64,000 nucleotides of DNA from Sphaerolaimus hirsutus (lineage: Eukaryota; Nematoda; Chromadorea; Monhysterida; Sphaerolaimidae), in NCBI GenBank assembly GCA_964036195.1, contig OZ038459.1, forward strand, positions 22,069,206-22,133,205, given 5' to 3'. This document shows, in pieces, positions 20,738 through 32,992 of this stretch. Numbering within the stretch: the first letter of the stretch is position 1; every line of letters starts with the position of its first letter. Both the position numbers and the translations under genes were made by a program. The notes under the pieces were generated by a model. It did no database searches. It saw only the letters and a list, made by a program, of their open reading frames with translations, and was not told the origin of the DNA.

Positions 20738-22242
20738 ATGTGATGAATAAACTCAGGTAAAATGGTCTGTTGTATTTTCCAAGTAAAAATTACCCATATT
20801 ACCAACGTTATTTCTATTGTGGCATAAATATAACCAATTTTTCGTTCATTAGTCAGTTGACACATGGTAGATTTCCATGCAAAGTGTGTTGTCGATAAGC
20901 TATATTTATAAAGTCATAATATTTATCTATCATTTTCTTACAGAAAGACATACATTGTGCTGTAGACATATGAAAACGTGCCCAATTTTACATATTCTTT
21001 TAAGGAAAGTACTTGTTTCATCACTCACAAGAAAAGTGAAAATTTATGCATAAGTACAAGTAAAAAAAGTATTTTACATTTTCTATACTTTGTGGTGAGT
21101 AGATACTTTTGAAAAAGTTCAGTAATTCTAACAACGCTGGCAAGTGTGATCATTTTTGGAATGAGGTATGAATCATAGTTGTTAAAATGTATTTACTTTT
21201 ACTCAATAAATATGTATACTCGAGTACAGAGTAAATACGTTTATGTTTCTTCGGAAAAAAGTTTCTGTACTCGCGTTTACGTATACTTTTGAAGGTACTC
21301 GAGTACAGAAAACGTATTTCTGATATTCCATTATAGAGGTGTTTTGAAGGCATGGAATGGAGAAAAGGGTGATATAGGCAAAAAATTGAGAAAAATGCCC
21401 AAAAATGTGAATTTAATATGATTTATAGCCATGAAGACTTAAAATAGGCTTATTTGATGTTGAAATCAGTAAAAAATATGAAAATTAGTGATTGTGATTT
21501 TGAAAATTGGGGCAAAATTTTCAAAAATACTCACCTTTACATTTTTTCAGCAGAAAAAGTATTTATGTTAACTCACGTTTACTCATGAGTAAAAGTAAAA
21601 AAATAACTTAACGTTTTCTGTACTCAGGGGGTGAGTAAAAAAAAAAACTTTATGTTTACATATAATTGAAAAAAGTTCAGGATTACAGCTCAGCGGCGTT
21701 TGACGTGAAATGATGACGTAAAATTATGTCGTAAAACTGATTACATCAAAATAGACAGAGGTACAGTATTAAAATTTTAGAATTAGATAGTTCTAGTAAT
21801 TGTGTGTAATGTCCTAAAAAAATAAAGAAAATAATTATCATTTAATAATTTATTTATTTTACGTCAAAATTTACACATTTCACATCAACATTTTACATCA
21901 AACATTTTACGTCAACAACAAAAGTTTGATGTAAAATAAATAACTATATAAATAATGATTATTTTATAAAAAATTTTTTTGGACATAACACACAATTACT
22001 AGAACTATCTATATCTGGAATTTCAATGCTGTACCTTTGTATATTTTGATGTAATCAATTTTACGGGATAATTTTACGTCATCATTTCATGTCAAATGCC
22101 GCTGAGCTGTAATCCCTACTTTATGTCCACCGAGTATGCCTACCTCCTCAAATTACCCCCCCATGTGGGTGATTACCTACCTACTGGAACTATCCCCCCA
22201 CATGTAGGGTTCAAATGATATGACTTTTCGATATCAATATTC
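20738..22242. repeat. Tandem duplication, copy 1 (1,505 bp)
   Basis: Aligns with 22317-23821 at a constant offset of 1,579 bp. The one difference I found is A at 20860 versus G at 22439. The unit contains part of a CAGAGTTGTT-family element (from about 21176) and a palindromic MITE at 21680-22115. Copy 1 ends inside a TAGGGTTCAAATGATATG element. Confidence 0.93.
21680..22115. mobile_element. Palindromic MITE, GGATTACAGCTCAGCGGC ends (copy in duplication 1)
   Basis: GGATTACAGCTCAGCGGCG, then TGACGTGAAATGATGACGTA on the left is mirrored by TACGTCATCATTTCATGTCA, then GCCGCTGAGCTGTAATCC. Its centre is also palindromic (AATAATTTATTTATTTTACG). It truncates the preceding CAGAGTTGTT element. Its duplicate is at 23259-23694. 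Confidence 0.88.
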
Positions 22243-22316
22243 GAAAAGTCATATCATTTGAACCCTACATGTGGGGGGAATAAACTCAGGTAAAATGGTC
22301 TGTTGTATGATGTAAA
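22186..22316. repeat. Palindromic junction between the tandem copies
   Basis: CCCCCCACATGTAGGGTTCA, then AATGATATGACTTTTCG is followed after ATATCAATATT by its exact inverse, ending TACATGTGGGGGG. Next come two short copies of AATAAACTCAGGTAAAATGG, the first word of the duplicated unit. The arrangement looks like a fold-back or template-switch junction. Confidence 0.85.
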
Positions 22317-23821
22317 ATGTGATGAATAAACTCAGGTAAAATGGTCTGTTGTATTTTCCAAGTAAAAATTACCCATATTACCAACGTTATTTCTATTGTG
22401 GCATAAATATAACCAATTTTTCGTTCATTAGTCAGTTGGCACATGGTAGATTTCCATGCAAAGTGTGTTGTCGATAAGCTATATTTATAAAGTCATAATA
22501 TTTATCTATCATTTTCTTACAGAAAGACATACATTGTGCTGTAGACATATGAAAACGTGCCCAATTTTACATATTCTTTTAAGGAAAGTACTTGTTTCAT
22601 CACTCACAAGAAAAGTGAAAATTTATGCATAAGTACAAGTAAAAAAAGTATTTTACATTTTCTATACTTTGTGGTGAGTAGATACTTTTGAAAAAGTTCA
22701 GTAATTCTAACAACGCTGGCAAGTGTGATCATTTTTGGAATGAGGTATGAATCATAGTTGTTAAAATGTATTTACTTTTACTCAATAAATATGTATACTC
22801 GAGTACAGAGTAAATACGTTTATGTTTCTTCGGAAAAAAGTTTCTGTACTCGCGTTTACGTATACTTTTGAAGGTACTCGAGTACAGAAAACGTATTTCT
22901 GATATTCCATTATAGAGGTGTTTTGAAGGCATGGAATGGAGAAAAGGGTGATATAGGCAAAAAATTGAGAAAAATGCCCAAAAATGTGAATTTAATATGA
23001 TTTATAGCCATGAAGACTTAAAATAGGCTTATTTGATGTTGAAATCAGTAAAAAATATGAAAATTAGTGATTGTGATTTTGAAAATTGGGGCAAAATTTT
23101 CAAAAATACTCACCTTTACATTTTTTCAGCAGAAAAAGTATTTATGTTAACTCACGTTTACTCATGAGTAAAAGTAAAAAAATAACTTAACGTTTTCTGT
23201 ACTCAGGGGGTGAGTAAAAAAAAAAACTTTATGTTTACATATAATTGAAAAAAGTTCAGGATTACAGCTCAGCGGCGTTTGACGTGAAATGATGACGTAA
23301 AATTATGTCGTAAAACTGATTACATCAAAATAGACAGAGGTACAGTATTAAAATTTTAGAATTAGATAGTTCTAGTAATTGTGTGTAATGTCCTAAAAAA
23401 ATAAAGAAAATAATTATCATTTAATAATTTATTTATTTTACGTCAAAATTTACACATTTCACATCAACATTTTACATCAAACATTTTACGTCAACAACAA
23501 AAGTTTGATGTAAAATAAATAACTATATAAATAATGATTATTTTATAAAAAATTTTTTTGGACATAACACACAATTACTAGAACTATCTATATCTGGAAT
23601 TTCAATGCTGTACCTTTGTATATTTTGATGTAATCAATTTTACGGGATAATTTTACGTCATCATTTCATGTCAAATGCCGCTGAGCTGTAATCCCTACTT
23701 TATGTCCACCGAGTATGCCTACCTCCTCAAATTACCCCCCCATGTGGGTGATTACCTACCTACTGGAACTATCCCCCCACATGTAGGGTTCAAATGATAT
23801 GACTTTTCGATATCAATATTC
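22317..23821. repeat. Tandem duplication, copy 2 (1,505 bp)
   Basis: Second copy of 20738-22242, with G at 22439 as the one difference noticed. It runs on without a break into a complete TAGGGTTCAAATG element at 23784-24733, so copy 2 looks like the original and copy 1 the truncated duplicate. Confidence 0.93.
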
Positions 23822-24733
23822 AATATTTAATATTTTTTCTGAAACTCCATATTCTATATCAATACTATATGGAACCTTGATGTCAATATTCAATTTACAA
23901 ATATGTCTATACAGGGGTGGGCATCTTCAGTTACCGCTGGGAAAATGCGATAGATTGAGCTACGGTTGAGCTATCAGAATGAAATTTTAACACAATGGAG
24001 TAGACTCCATAGGACACCTATTCTGAAGTTTGCAACCCAAACGGCCACATTTTGGGTGAATTGTGGAACACACGGTTTTTAGTGTAATTTTGTGACTTGG
24101 CGTCACCCATAGGATAAATCGAGGGTGGCATTTGAGGGGGGGGGGGGGGTCATCGGTCGTTGGTGTCGTCCCATTCTGTCGTACATCGGCCGATTTTGAT
24201 GCCCTTTGAGTATGTTGTGGTCGGGGCTACTACCAAATTCTTTTTTTACTCGAATAGTCCCCCAGTCCCGAGATAAGGGGGGTGAAGTCACAAAATTACA
24301 CTAAAAACTGTGTGTTCCACAACTCCTCCAAACTGTGGCCGTTTGGGTTGCAAACTTCAGCATAGGTGTCCTATGGAGTCTACTCTATTGTGTTAAAATT
24401 TCATTGTGATAGCTCAACTGTAGCTCAAGCTATCGCGTTTTTCCAGCGGTAACTGAAGATGCCCACCCCTGTACTTGATATTGAAATTTCTCTTGTTATA
24501 GCAAGACATATTTCAAGTGGCATATTGTATTTTCATGTGGTAACTTAATTTAGGGACACAATACAGGTTCGATATTTCGAAAAAATGGTCAATATTCAAT
24601 GACGATATTTGATATTTTTCAAAATTTTTGATATCAATATTTGATATTCAATATTTTTTCAAAATTTTTGATATTGATTTTCAATATTGAAAAATGGCTG
24701 ATATCTGATATTCATACGATATATAATTTGTAC
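23784..24733. mobile_element. TAGGGTTCAAAT hAT-like element carrying a nested hAT-like element
   Basis: Begins TAGGGTTCAAATGATATG, ends ATATATAATTTGTACCCTA. Flanks CCCACATG and CGCACATT agree at 6 of 8. Sub-ends are GATATCAATATTCAATATTT-type words. Interrupted by 23912-24471. Confidence 0.7.
23912..24471. mobile_element. Nested element, CAGGGGTGGGCATCTTCAG ends
   Basis: CAGGGGTGGGCATCTTCAGT to ACTGAAGATGCCCACCCCTG, with long inverted arms (CGGTAACTGAAG; CTATGGAGTCTACTC). The end fits the hAT YARNG pattern (CAGGG). The centre carries CCGATTTTGATGCCCTTTGA, shared with 28200-28880 and 7720. Confidence 0.8.
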
Positions 24734-24734
24734 C

Positions 24735-25140
24735 CTACGCACATTAATCTACTGCCTACCTCCTCAACTTATACCCCTGTTCAAAATTTTACTTACCTTC
24801 TCAAATTATATCCCTCTCCCATCAATGAATTGCTCACCTCCTCAAATTATCCCTCCCTCGTGAATTACCTACCCACTTGAATTATCACCCTGCATGAATT
24901 ACCTACCCAATCAAATTCTCCCCTTCATGTAAATGAATTACCCTTCCCCTCAAAGTATCCCCCTGCATGAATTAATTATTTACCCACTTGAACTATCCCC
25001 CCACATGAGTTAACCACTCCCTTGAATTATCCTCCCCCACATCAATGAATTACCTACCTCCTCAAGTTATCCCCCATGTGGATGATTACCTACCTCCTCA
25101 AATTATCCCCCATGTGGATGATTACCTACCTCCTCAAATC
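24735..25140. repeat. C/T-rich degenerate tandem repeat (about 37-bp unit)
   Basis: Units resembling CCTACCTCCTCAAATTATCC, then CCCATGTGGATGATTA repeat, exactly at 25060-25140 and loosely before. The same unit flanks the TAGGGTT element on its left (22139 and 23718), so that element inserted into this repeat. Confidence 0.75.
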
Positions 25141-25231
25141 TTTGTATTCCATTTGAGTTTGTTTGTAATCCCTATTATTAAAATCATTTTCAGTGTTTTC
25201 AATTTAACAGGATTCTTTTAAATAGCTTTGT

Positions 25232-25432
25232 ATACTCAGCAGGCATCACACTTTGTATGGAAACCTACCATAACCCATCTGAATATTGAACCAAAAATTT
25301 TACAAAGAATATTTCATTCTTACTATGGAACAATAAGGTAATTATGAAATTCATCACAATGTTTTATTCACTAAATTATGTGGGATTCTGTGCATACTTT
25401 GTGGTTCACCAAGCAGAGCTGTTAAAAGTAAT
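25232..25432. mobile_element. Inverted relative of the 8255 element
   Basis: TATACTCAGCAGGCATCACA and GGAAACCTACCATAACCCAT match the reverse complement of 8400-8450; the other end CATACTTTGTGGTTCACCAA mirrors 8257-8290. Downstream, 25426-25720 begins GCAGAGCTGTTAAAAGTAAT, one end of a CAGAGTTGTT-family element. Confidence 0.55.
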
Positions 25433-25918
25433 TTTTACAAAAACTTTTTTAAAGTGTATGTAATCATAAACTATTTGTTTTTACACATCCCAAGTGCAGA
25501 AAACAAAGGAAATTTTTTTACTTTCACTCACAAGTAAATGTGAGTATAATACTTTTCCCCAGAAAATGTAAAAGTAAGTATTTTTGAAAAACATTTGCCC
25601 CAATTTTCACTGAAAATCACTACTTTCCATATTTTTTACCCATTTTCACCTTCAAATTCACTTATTTTCAGCTTTTTGGCTATATATGATTTTATAAACT
25701 TTTTTGGCTATTTTTCTATATTTTTAGCATTTTGTTGCTTGTTTTTCCTGTTAAATTAGCATTAATTCGACAAAAACCGCCATAAATGAGTCTACAGACT
25801 TCAACAAGTATGTCAATGGTATAAACAACATTATAATGTAACACAGTTGTTGTTTTTAACATGTGTTATGCATTGCCGGTTCACAAAACGCACCTTTGTC
25901 ATGTACCGTATTTTCTAA

Positions 25919-27210
25919 AATACTGTATTTCCTCAAAATACCCCCAGGGGGTTTATTTTTTCAGAGTGGAAATTTTGAGGGGGTATTTCGAGGGAAGGCT
26001 TATTCAAGTGGGTTATTATTTCGTAAGAAATTTTCACGAAATTCATAGTAAAGAGTACGCTTTCATATACACAAAACAGGTAATCAACACGCCAAGTAGG
26101 GTATATTTGGACATATCAATGTCTATTGCTACACAAACTAGTACATGATAGCTGCGATGCAAACTGTGACCAATATATACATAATGTACACTGCATACAT
26201 CATATAGATCATTCCAAGCGAGGGAATACGGTAGTTCCCCCGGTGAATTATTTTTTCCTCACACTTTTTGAGGGGGGAAATATTCAAGGGGGGACAATTA
26301 TTTTTCAAAATTTTAAAGCACAGTTCTTTCAATTTATTTCACAATATATGCACGTTTAATTAAACAACATGCTATTCTTGTTGAAATCAACTACACAACA
26401 TACATGTGTCCCAATAGGTATAGCTATGCCCTTTCCCATCGCTAGTGCACATTGTATTTTTGCACACCAGATGCATTTGCATTTGATGATGCATTCAATG
26501 ACCAGACGCAGCAGCTCTTTTGCTTATGGTTGCTTCATCAATGTGTAGTATTTTTTGAGTGTCAGTGGGGGGAACTATTTGAGGGGGAAATTGTTTTTTC
26601 CTCACTCACCTAACAAGGAGGGAACTATTCAAGAGGGGGAAACTATTGAAGAGGGGGAACTATTCGAGAAAATATGGTATTTATGTTCTACCGTATTTCC
26701 TCGAAATACCCCCAGGGGGTTTTGTTCTTTCAGAGTGAGAATTTTGAGGGGGGTTAAACAAGGGGGGATTTCGAGGGGGGTTTATTATTTAGGCAGGAAA
26801 TTTTTGAAATCCCAGTACTAAATTGTTGTCTGAAACGTACGCAGACGTCGAAAAATGCAACAAAAATTGTCATTTATACAGCTATAAAAACTTGTAAAAA
26901 TGTGTAGACGTTTAAGCACTGTTCTCACATAACAGAGTCATCGTTTTTAACGTGTGTTCTGCATTGCCCATATGACAAAGCCTTTGTCATTTACATTCTC
27001 TATACACTAAACTTGGGGGGGGGGTATTTCGAGGGAGGGGTTTATAAGTTCATAGTGTCCACCTTGAGGGGGGTATTTGGAGGGAATACGGTATTTACAC
27101 TCAATTGGGGAGGGGGTATTTCGAGGGGGGGGGGCTAATAAATTTATAGTGGCCATTTTGAGGGGGGTGTTTCGAGACGGAGAGGGGTTATTTCGAGAAA
27201 ATATGGTGTA
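25919..27210. mobile_element. Cluster of TA-family elements
   Basis: 25922-26232 runs from TATTTCCTCAAAATACCCCC to CGAGGGAATACGGTA. 26550-26680 is a G-rich partial copy. 26701-27091 is a full copy (TA|CCGTATTTCCTCGAAATACC to GGAGGGAATACGG|TA), followed by another right end to about 27206. Several share interior words such as TTTAACGTGTGTTCTGCATTG. Confidence 0.75.
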
Positions 27211-27262
27211 TAAATACACACCAGGGTAAAAACGGTTTTTTCTACTTCATTGGGCCAATTTT

Positions 27263-28040
27263 TGACATTTTTTATTTTTTGTCGGTTCGGGTCTCGTTAA
27301 CGAGACCCAAACCGACAAATCGAGCAAAAACAAGGACAGTCGCGTGTGTTGTGTGTCGGTTTGTTGGCACATTGTCGTCACAAGCTGTGAACGTGTTTTT
27401 TTATATTTTTTTGTGCCAACATTTGAGGCGTTTGGTTCCGTAACCCGTTAAGTGTAAAAGTGAAAAAAAATGAGTTAAGTGCGGATCTGATATATGTTGT
27501 CATTTTTCTTCATGATAAAAAAAAATTTCCTCAATATCTCATACTGTTCCCGAGATACAGAGATACCGATTTTTGAAAAAAATGCAACTTTGCATCCGAA
27601 ACACGTTATCTACAGCCCAAAATAGGTGAGTTTGCACGCGAAACCCGTTATCTACAAAAAAACCTATCATTTTTTGCACCCGAAACCCGTTATCGGCAGA
27701 TAAAAAAGTTTGCATCCGAAACCCATAAACGATTTGTCCAAGAGGTGTCAAAATCACCATACAAATATGGAGTTTGCACTCAAAACCCATTAAGGAACAA
27801 ATCTGCATGTACGTATGTTGATGTGATGTCACTCAAGTGGCCATAACTTTAACCATATTTGCCAGCCAGAGGGTTGTAAATATGGAAAATGAAGATAAAT
27901 TCATGGCGTTTTCGAAAAGTTTCGAGCGAGCGTTGTCACTCAAACCATGCTGGCTCGGGCCAATGTCAAAATTTTAATTGCAATATTCAAAAATCCCAAA
28001 AACATGCAGATAACGGGTTTTGGAATCAAACTCCTCTCCT
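27263..28040. repeat. Short perfect palindrome and AAACCCGTTAT repeat
   Basis: 27281-27316 is near-perfect (GTCGGTTCGGGTCTCGTTAA / CGAGACCCAAACCGAC). From 27590 to 27800, CGAAACCCGTTATC-type words repeat five times at irregular 40-60-bp spacing, with one inverse (ATAACGGGTTTTGGA) at 28010. Confidence 0.55.
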
Positions 28041-28184
28041 CATTTATCATTACAATGGAATGGCAGGTTTTGCACATTTTTGCACTCATGAAAGCAATAG
28101 AACGGCAGGTAGATATTATTGGGGGGTAAACTAAGTTTCTTATTTTTTTGCCATCTCATACAAATATTTACACATTCCATTATG

Positions 28185-28890
28185 TTGTACATTCACCGGT
28201 TTTGATGCCCTTTGAGTATGTTTGGGTTTGGGGTCTGGGCTTTGACAAAAAAAATTTTGTTTCCTTGAATATTCCCCCAGTCCTGAGATAAGGGGGGTCT
28301 ATAAAAACATGGTCATTTTGCATGGCCGATCTGGCCAATCAATTTCGGAGCTTAATAACTTGTCCATTTCTGGGCCAATTCTGACCGTTCGACATTTAAA
28401 ATGATTGGCACAACCTGTAGAGTAAATTTTTGAGGTCAACGCTTAGTGATGTCAACATCCCTTATGCTGATTTGACCCAGTTTTTCAATGCAAAAAAATG
28501 TTTCTGAACATGCTATCATATAGTTTAGATGATGAGAATTCATACCGGAAAAATTATTTCAATATCTCTTTCCAATAAAACATTGTAACACTTCAAACTT
28601 CCGCTTCGGAACTTCAAAAATCACTAATCCGTCCTCTAAAATGGAATCTACAGGTCGTGCCAATCATTCTGCCAAGTGTTGAGCCATCAAAATCAGCCCA
28701 GAAATGGCCGAGTTATTAGCCTTCAAATTCTATCGACCGGATCGGCCATGTAAAATGACTATGCTTTATTAGACCCCTTTTATCTCAGGACTGGGGGATT
28801 ATTTGAGGAAACAAAATTTTTTGTCATAGCCCAGACCCCAAACCCCAACATACTCGAAGGGCATCAAAATCGGCCAATGTACAACAGAAT
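28185..28890. mobile_element. Large inverted repeat, GATTTTGATGCCC family
   Basis: TTTTGATGCCCTTTGAGTAT, then GGTTTGGGGTCTGGGCT and CCCCCAGTCCTGAGATAAGG on the left recur inverted at 28730-28880. Arms about 180 bp; centre of unique sequence. No ORF. Confidence 0.75.
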
Positions 28891-29391
28891 GGGAATATTC
28901 ATTTCTGAGATTGCAAAACATAGGTAGTTTACACCCTAATACATTGGAAGAGTGACAAAAAACTAAAATATAAAAAATGAATGGTGAGAATTTTCAAGTA
29001 GATATTTAATTCCAGCATTCAAACAGATATTTATTGTTGACAATGAAAAATGTTGACAAAAAATAGAAGAGCACTCTTCTATCAGAAGAAATACAGAAAC
29101 CATAAAAGTCATTTAGCATCACAAAGAAATTGTTGTGACTGATACTTTGATAATATACTGTATTTCCTCAAATTACCCTGCAAGGTGTTCGTTTTTCAGA
29201 GTGGAAATTTGAGGGGGGATGGGTTAAGGGGGGAGGGGTTAAGGGTTAAGGGGGTTGAGGGGGTATTTCCAGGGGGGTATTATTTGGACAGAAATTTCTT
29301 GAACTCCCTGTACTAATTCATTGTTTTTAATCTACTCAGACATACAAAAATACATAAAACTGCCATGTAAAAGACCCTATAGACTTATATA

Positions 29392-29810
29392 CCGTATTAC
29401 CTCGAATTAATCCCCCCTTGAATTACCCCCCCCTCGAATCAACAACCCCCCCAAAATGGGAAATAATAACCCCCCTCGAAATACCCCCCCCCCTCCAGAA
29501 TGATTTACATCATGTGTACAATGTACATGATGTATTTATTACTGCTTATTTGTATTGCAGCTGCACATAGACTTGTTTGTGTAGCAATCTACGTTTTTAT
29601 GTCCAAATACATCCTGTTTGGACGCATTTATTACCTATTTTGGGTATGAAAATGCCAACTTTTTACTACTATCCTTACAAAAATTTCTGACGAAATAAAA
29701 AAAACCCTCGAATAGACCCCACCTCGAATTAACCCCCCCTCAAATTTTTCCCAAATAATAAATTTTTCTTAAATAATAAACCCCCATGGGGGTATTTCAA
29801 GGTAATACGG
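29392..29810. mobile_element. TA-flanked CCGTATTACCTCGAATTA element
   Basis: TA|CCGTATTACCTCGAATTAAT to GTATTTCAAGGTAATACGG|TA. The interior (TGTACATGATGTATTTATTA, then GCAGCTGCACATAGACTTG) is shared with 37441, 61348 and 63602. A degenerate relative precedes it at 29155-29290, and 29830-29955 holds a further right-end fragment. Confidence 0.88.
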
Positions 29811-29989
29811 TAAGTATGTAGCTAGTATAAACCCTGACATTTTACATGACACATGACATTTTACACTTTACAGGGTCTTTTACATGGTCTTGAATTGCCC
29901 CCTGGGGGTATTTCAAGGAAGATAAATTCAAGGGGGGATAATTCGAGGTAATACAGCATATGCATTCCCCCTATCACTCACTACACTAC

Positions 29990-30405
29990 TCCCTCATACA
30001 CTTTTATAAGCAACTGTGGTAAAGTCGGTGTCGTCACAAAAAAAATGAAAAAAACACGTTCGCAGCTCGTGGCGACAATCGACAACAAAAATCAGGCTCA
30101 CATGAAAACATTTTTTTTCTTGTGACGACAAGCGCTTATCGCCGCATTGTCGCCAATCAAAAGCTTGTGCTGACAACAAGATTTTTTCGATCAAAAAAAG
30201 CAAACCGACAACGTGAAATTTTTAAAATGCTTTTAACTCTGGGACAAAAAGGCCGATTTATCTGAAATTTGGCATGTGAGTGCACCTAACTAGTGAGTAT
30301 ACTGACCTGTTTTTTCTCGCAGATATGGAACTTTATTCTGGATTTATGAAACTTTTTCACTTTTTGATTTGTTGGCACATTTTGCAGTGTAAACGCCGCT
30401 TAATG
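29990..30405. mobile_element. CGTTTACACTGCAAAATGTG-ended repeat, partial
   Basis: The right end TTTGTTGGCACATTTTGCAG, then TGTAAACGCCGC matches 20335 inverted. The interior has GTCGTCACAA and TTGTGACGACAAGC inverted around 30100. The left end is not clear. Confidence 0.45.
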
Positions 30406-30521
30406 CTTTTTCTTGTGTTTTGACGACCATTTAGATCAACACAAACACAATCGTAAACCAAATCATGTACTCGGTAATTAGAATTATTCTCATCCTCAGA
30501 CTGTTTTTGGCGCCTTTGCAC

Positions 30522-31310
30522 CAGAGTTGTTAAAATACCGGTATTTTTGGAAAGTGTAAGTGTAAGTGTAAATACACTTTCCAAATTTTGAGTATGGATA
30601 CCAAAAGTGTAAGGTATTTTAAAAATACCTAGGAAAGTGTAAAAAAGTGTAAGTGTAAAATTTTTTTAGAAAGAGCTCTCACTGTGGAGGATTGAAAGAC
30701 ACCACTGTTTTCACCTTTAGATCACTTTTTTGTCAGTTTCATGCATTATCTCACATTTTACTGCATTTTATAAAACATTTCAGACTGTAACAAATACTGT
30801 AGTGGTATGAAGTTCCCTAATAATGGCACTTTTTCAGTGTTGATATTTTACTGATTAAGCAATGCGATACACACTGCTTAAATGCAAGATTGGACATGCA
30901 GCAAATGTCAATGCAAAAGCCAGTTGACTTTGTGTCCGGCTGGTGAATTTCCATTGATCTTGTCCTTTTTTACAAAAGTATGATGAACTGTAGAATACAA
31001 TAAGTACTGATCAAAGGTTGGAGATCAAAGGCTAGTTTGTACATTTGTCATATTTTCAACATTCAATGCATAACTGCATGTGTGCACTGTGCAGTTATTT
31101 TTTGTACATGACCCTATTTTATGCTTTCTCAAAAGCATAATACAGGGACATCTGAAAGAAAGAAATACACTTTCTGTACCCGGGTATTTTGCTCAGGAAA
31201 GTGTAAAAAAAGTGTATGGGTATTTTATGAAAGTGTAAGTGTAAGTGTAAATGCAAATACCCATTTACCCGGGTATTTCGGGTAAGTGTAAATACACTTT
31301 CGCAACTCTG
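30522..31310. mobile_element. hAT-like CAGAGTTGTTAAAA element with a perfect target duplication
   Basis: CAGAGTTGTTAAAATACCGG to ACACTTTCGCAACTCTG. Perfect 8-bp duplication CTTTGCAC at 30514-30521 and 31311-31318. Both sub-ends carry arrays of AAGTGTAAGTGTAA in opposite orientation. No ORF. Confidence 0.9.
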
Positions 31311-31356
31311 CTTTGCACTTTCCTTTCCGCTAACTTCAATACGTAGTGATCTTACT

Positions 31357-31543
31357 GTTTACCACACAGAGATTTCGGAAACTTATAAATCAGCTTTGAA
31401 TGCATTTGAGTTTACCAGAATGCTTCACTTTCGCTCTCCGTCAACATTAGTTGACAAAGTCCTCATTCTGGTAAACTCAAATGCGTTTAAAGCAGATTTG
31501 TCAGTTTCCGAAATTTCGGCCGTAAACTAGAGTGCGTTGGGCC
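31357..31543. mobile_element. CTAGTGT-family element (CAGCTTTGAATGCATTTGAG subfamily)
   Basis: TTTCGGAAACTTATAAATCA, then CTTTGAATGCATTTGAG and TTTACCAGAATG are mirrored by CATTCTGGTAAACTCAAATG and CAGTTTCCGAAATTTCGG, ending near GTGCGTTGGGCC. Confidence 0.7.
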
Positions 31544-31763
31544 ATTGCGTATTTAAATATGGCTATTGTTACACTTATTTTTTAAGACACATGAAAATTG
31601 TTTTGCGTTATCCCAGTTCACTAAGGTTTCATCAGCAAAGGTTAAATAACAGGTAAATATGGGTGTATAAGTATTTTACCATGTATACTTTTCTTGAACA
31701 TATGAAATAAATTATTTTCAAAATGAGAAAGTTACAATTATGTATTTTTTTAACAGGAAGGAA

Positions 31764-32152
31764 ATACCGCAAATCCTCGAATAAGACCCCCCCTCGAATA
31801 ACTCCCCCCTGTTGGCGAGGTGAGGAAAAAATAACTCCCCCCTTGAATAACTCCCCCCCCCCTAAATAACTCCCCATGTTTATGAAAAGGATACAATACA
31901 AAATGCATAAGAATATTAGCCAACGTCAGCGACAGCAGATAAATACATGATGTGTATGCAGTGTATACACATCTTTTTGTTGTTCTTTACTGTTTAATAC
32001 AAGAATAACATGAGTTGACAGACTGCATCTGCAATGATTTGTTTCCAACTTTTCTGAGGAAAAAATAACCCCCCCCCCCCTCGAATAACTCCCCCCTCAA
32101 AAACATCTGACGAAAAAATAACTCCCCTGGGGTCTTATTCAAGAATTTAGGG
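31764..32152. mobile_element. TA-family element (CAAATCCTCGAATAAGACCC variant)
   Basis: CCGCAAATCCTCGAATAAGA, then C-runs with TCGAATAACTCCC modules, to CTTATTCAAGAATTTAGGGTA. Diverged right end. Confidence 0.65.
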
Positions 32153-32438
32153 TATGATTCTTAAAAAAGGAACGATTCTTCAATGAAAGCCTTCCATAAA
32201 AAATTAACATAAAAAACTATAAAATAAAAAATTGTGGACAAAAAAATTTACACAAATGCGTTTGTGAGGAAGACAATGGAAGTCCAGGGAAAAATTCACT
32301 GAAGCCTGACATAAAAGAAATTATCCATTCATTCATCTATATAGTGACTGTCTGATCTGAGAATAGCCTGAACTTTTGCGTTACATCAAACTTGTCAACG
32401 CGATTTGCAGCAATGAATCTGGGCAATGAAGCAATGTA

Positions 32439-32992
32439 CCGGGTGGCCCACGTCAGGCGCACGGTTTTGATTGGCCCCCAACACATCAAATTTGAATGAA
32501 AACCGCTCGAATTTGGTATGGGGGTAGATAAATGTACCCCATTTGTTGTGTTAAGTGGACAGTTTCATATCGCAAGATTTCGTGTCAGAACGTGAACGAG
32601 TTTCATATTTATGTTTTTGAATGTGTCCCATTGTAGATGGTCCTGTGGAGTAACGTTGTTTTGCATACAATGTGATACATGTGGAAATTAAGTGATATTT
32701 ATGTGTGTGCTTCACATACCAAATAGGGTACATTTATCTACTGTCATGCCCAATTTGGGCTATTTTTATGAATAATTGGTGCTTTGGTAGGCGATTGCCT
32801 GAATGTGCCATGCTCAAACACGTATTAAACTTTGCTTCACGTTCCGACATGAATTTTTGTGATGTGGAACTGTGCACTTAACGCAACAAATGGGGTACAT
32901 TTATCTACCCCCATACCAAATTTGAGCAGTTTTCATTCAAAATTGACATATTGGGAGCCAATTGAAACCGTGTGCCTGATGTGGGCCACCCT
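32439..32992. mobile_element. Palindromic MITE, CCGGGTGGCCCACGTCAGG ends
   Basis: CGGGTGGCCCACGTCAGGCG and CGGTTTTGATTGG are mirrored by CCAATTGAAACCGTG and CCTGATGTGGGCCACCC. Inner arms (GGGGTAGATAAATGTACCCC, then ATTTGTTG; CACTTAACGCAACAAATGGG) are also inverted. The adjacent 33000-33175 has a TGTAAAATGTCAAATG-family fragment. Confidence 0.78.

Noticed and set aside
21150..22932. Two identical 67-codon minus-strand frames, possibly a duplicated small gene
   Set aside because: They lie inside the CAGAGTTGTT-family ends within the tandem duplication; identity reflects the duplication, not coding constraint.
27590..27800. AAACCCGTTAT repeats considered as telomere-like or CRISPR
   Set aside because: Spacing is irregular, copies are degenerate and one is inverted.
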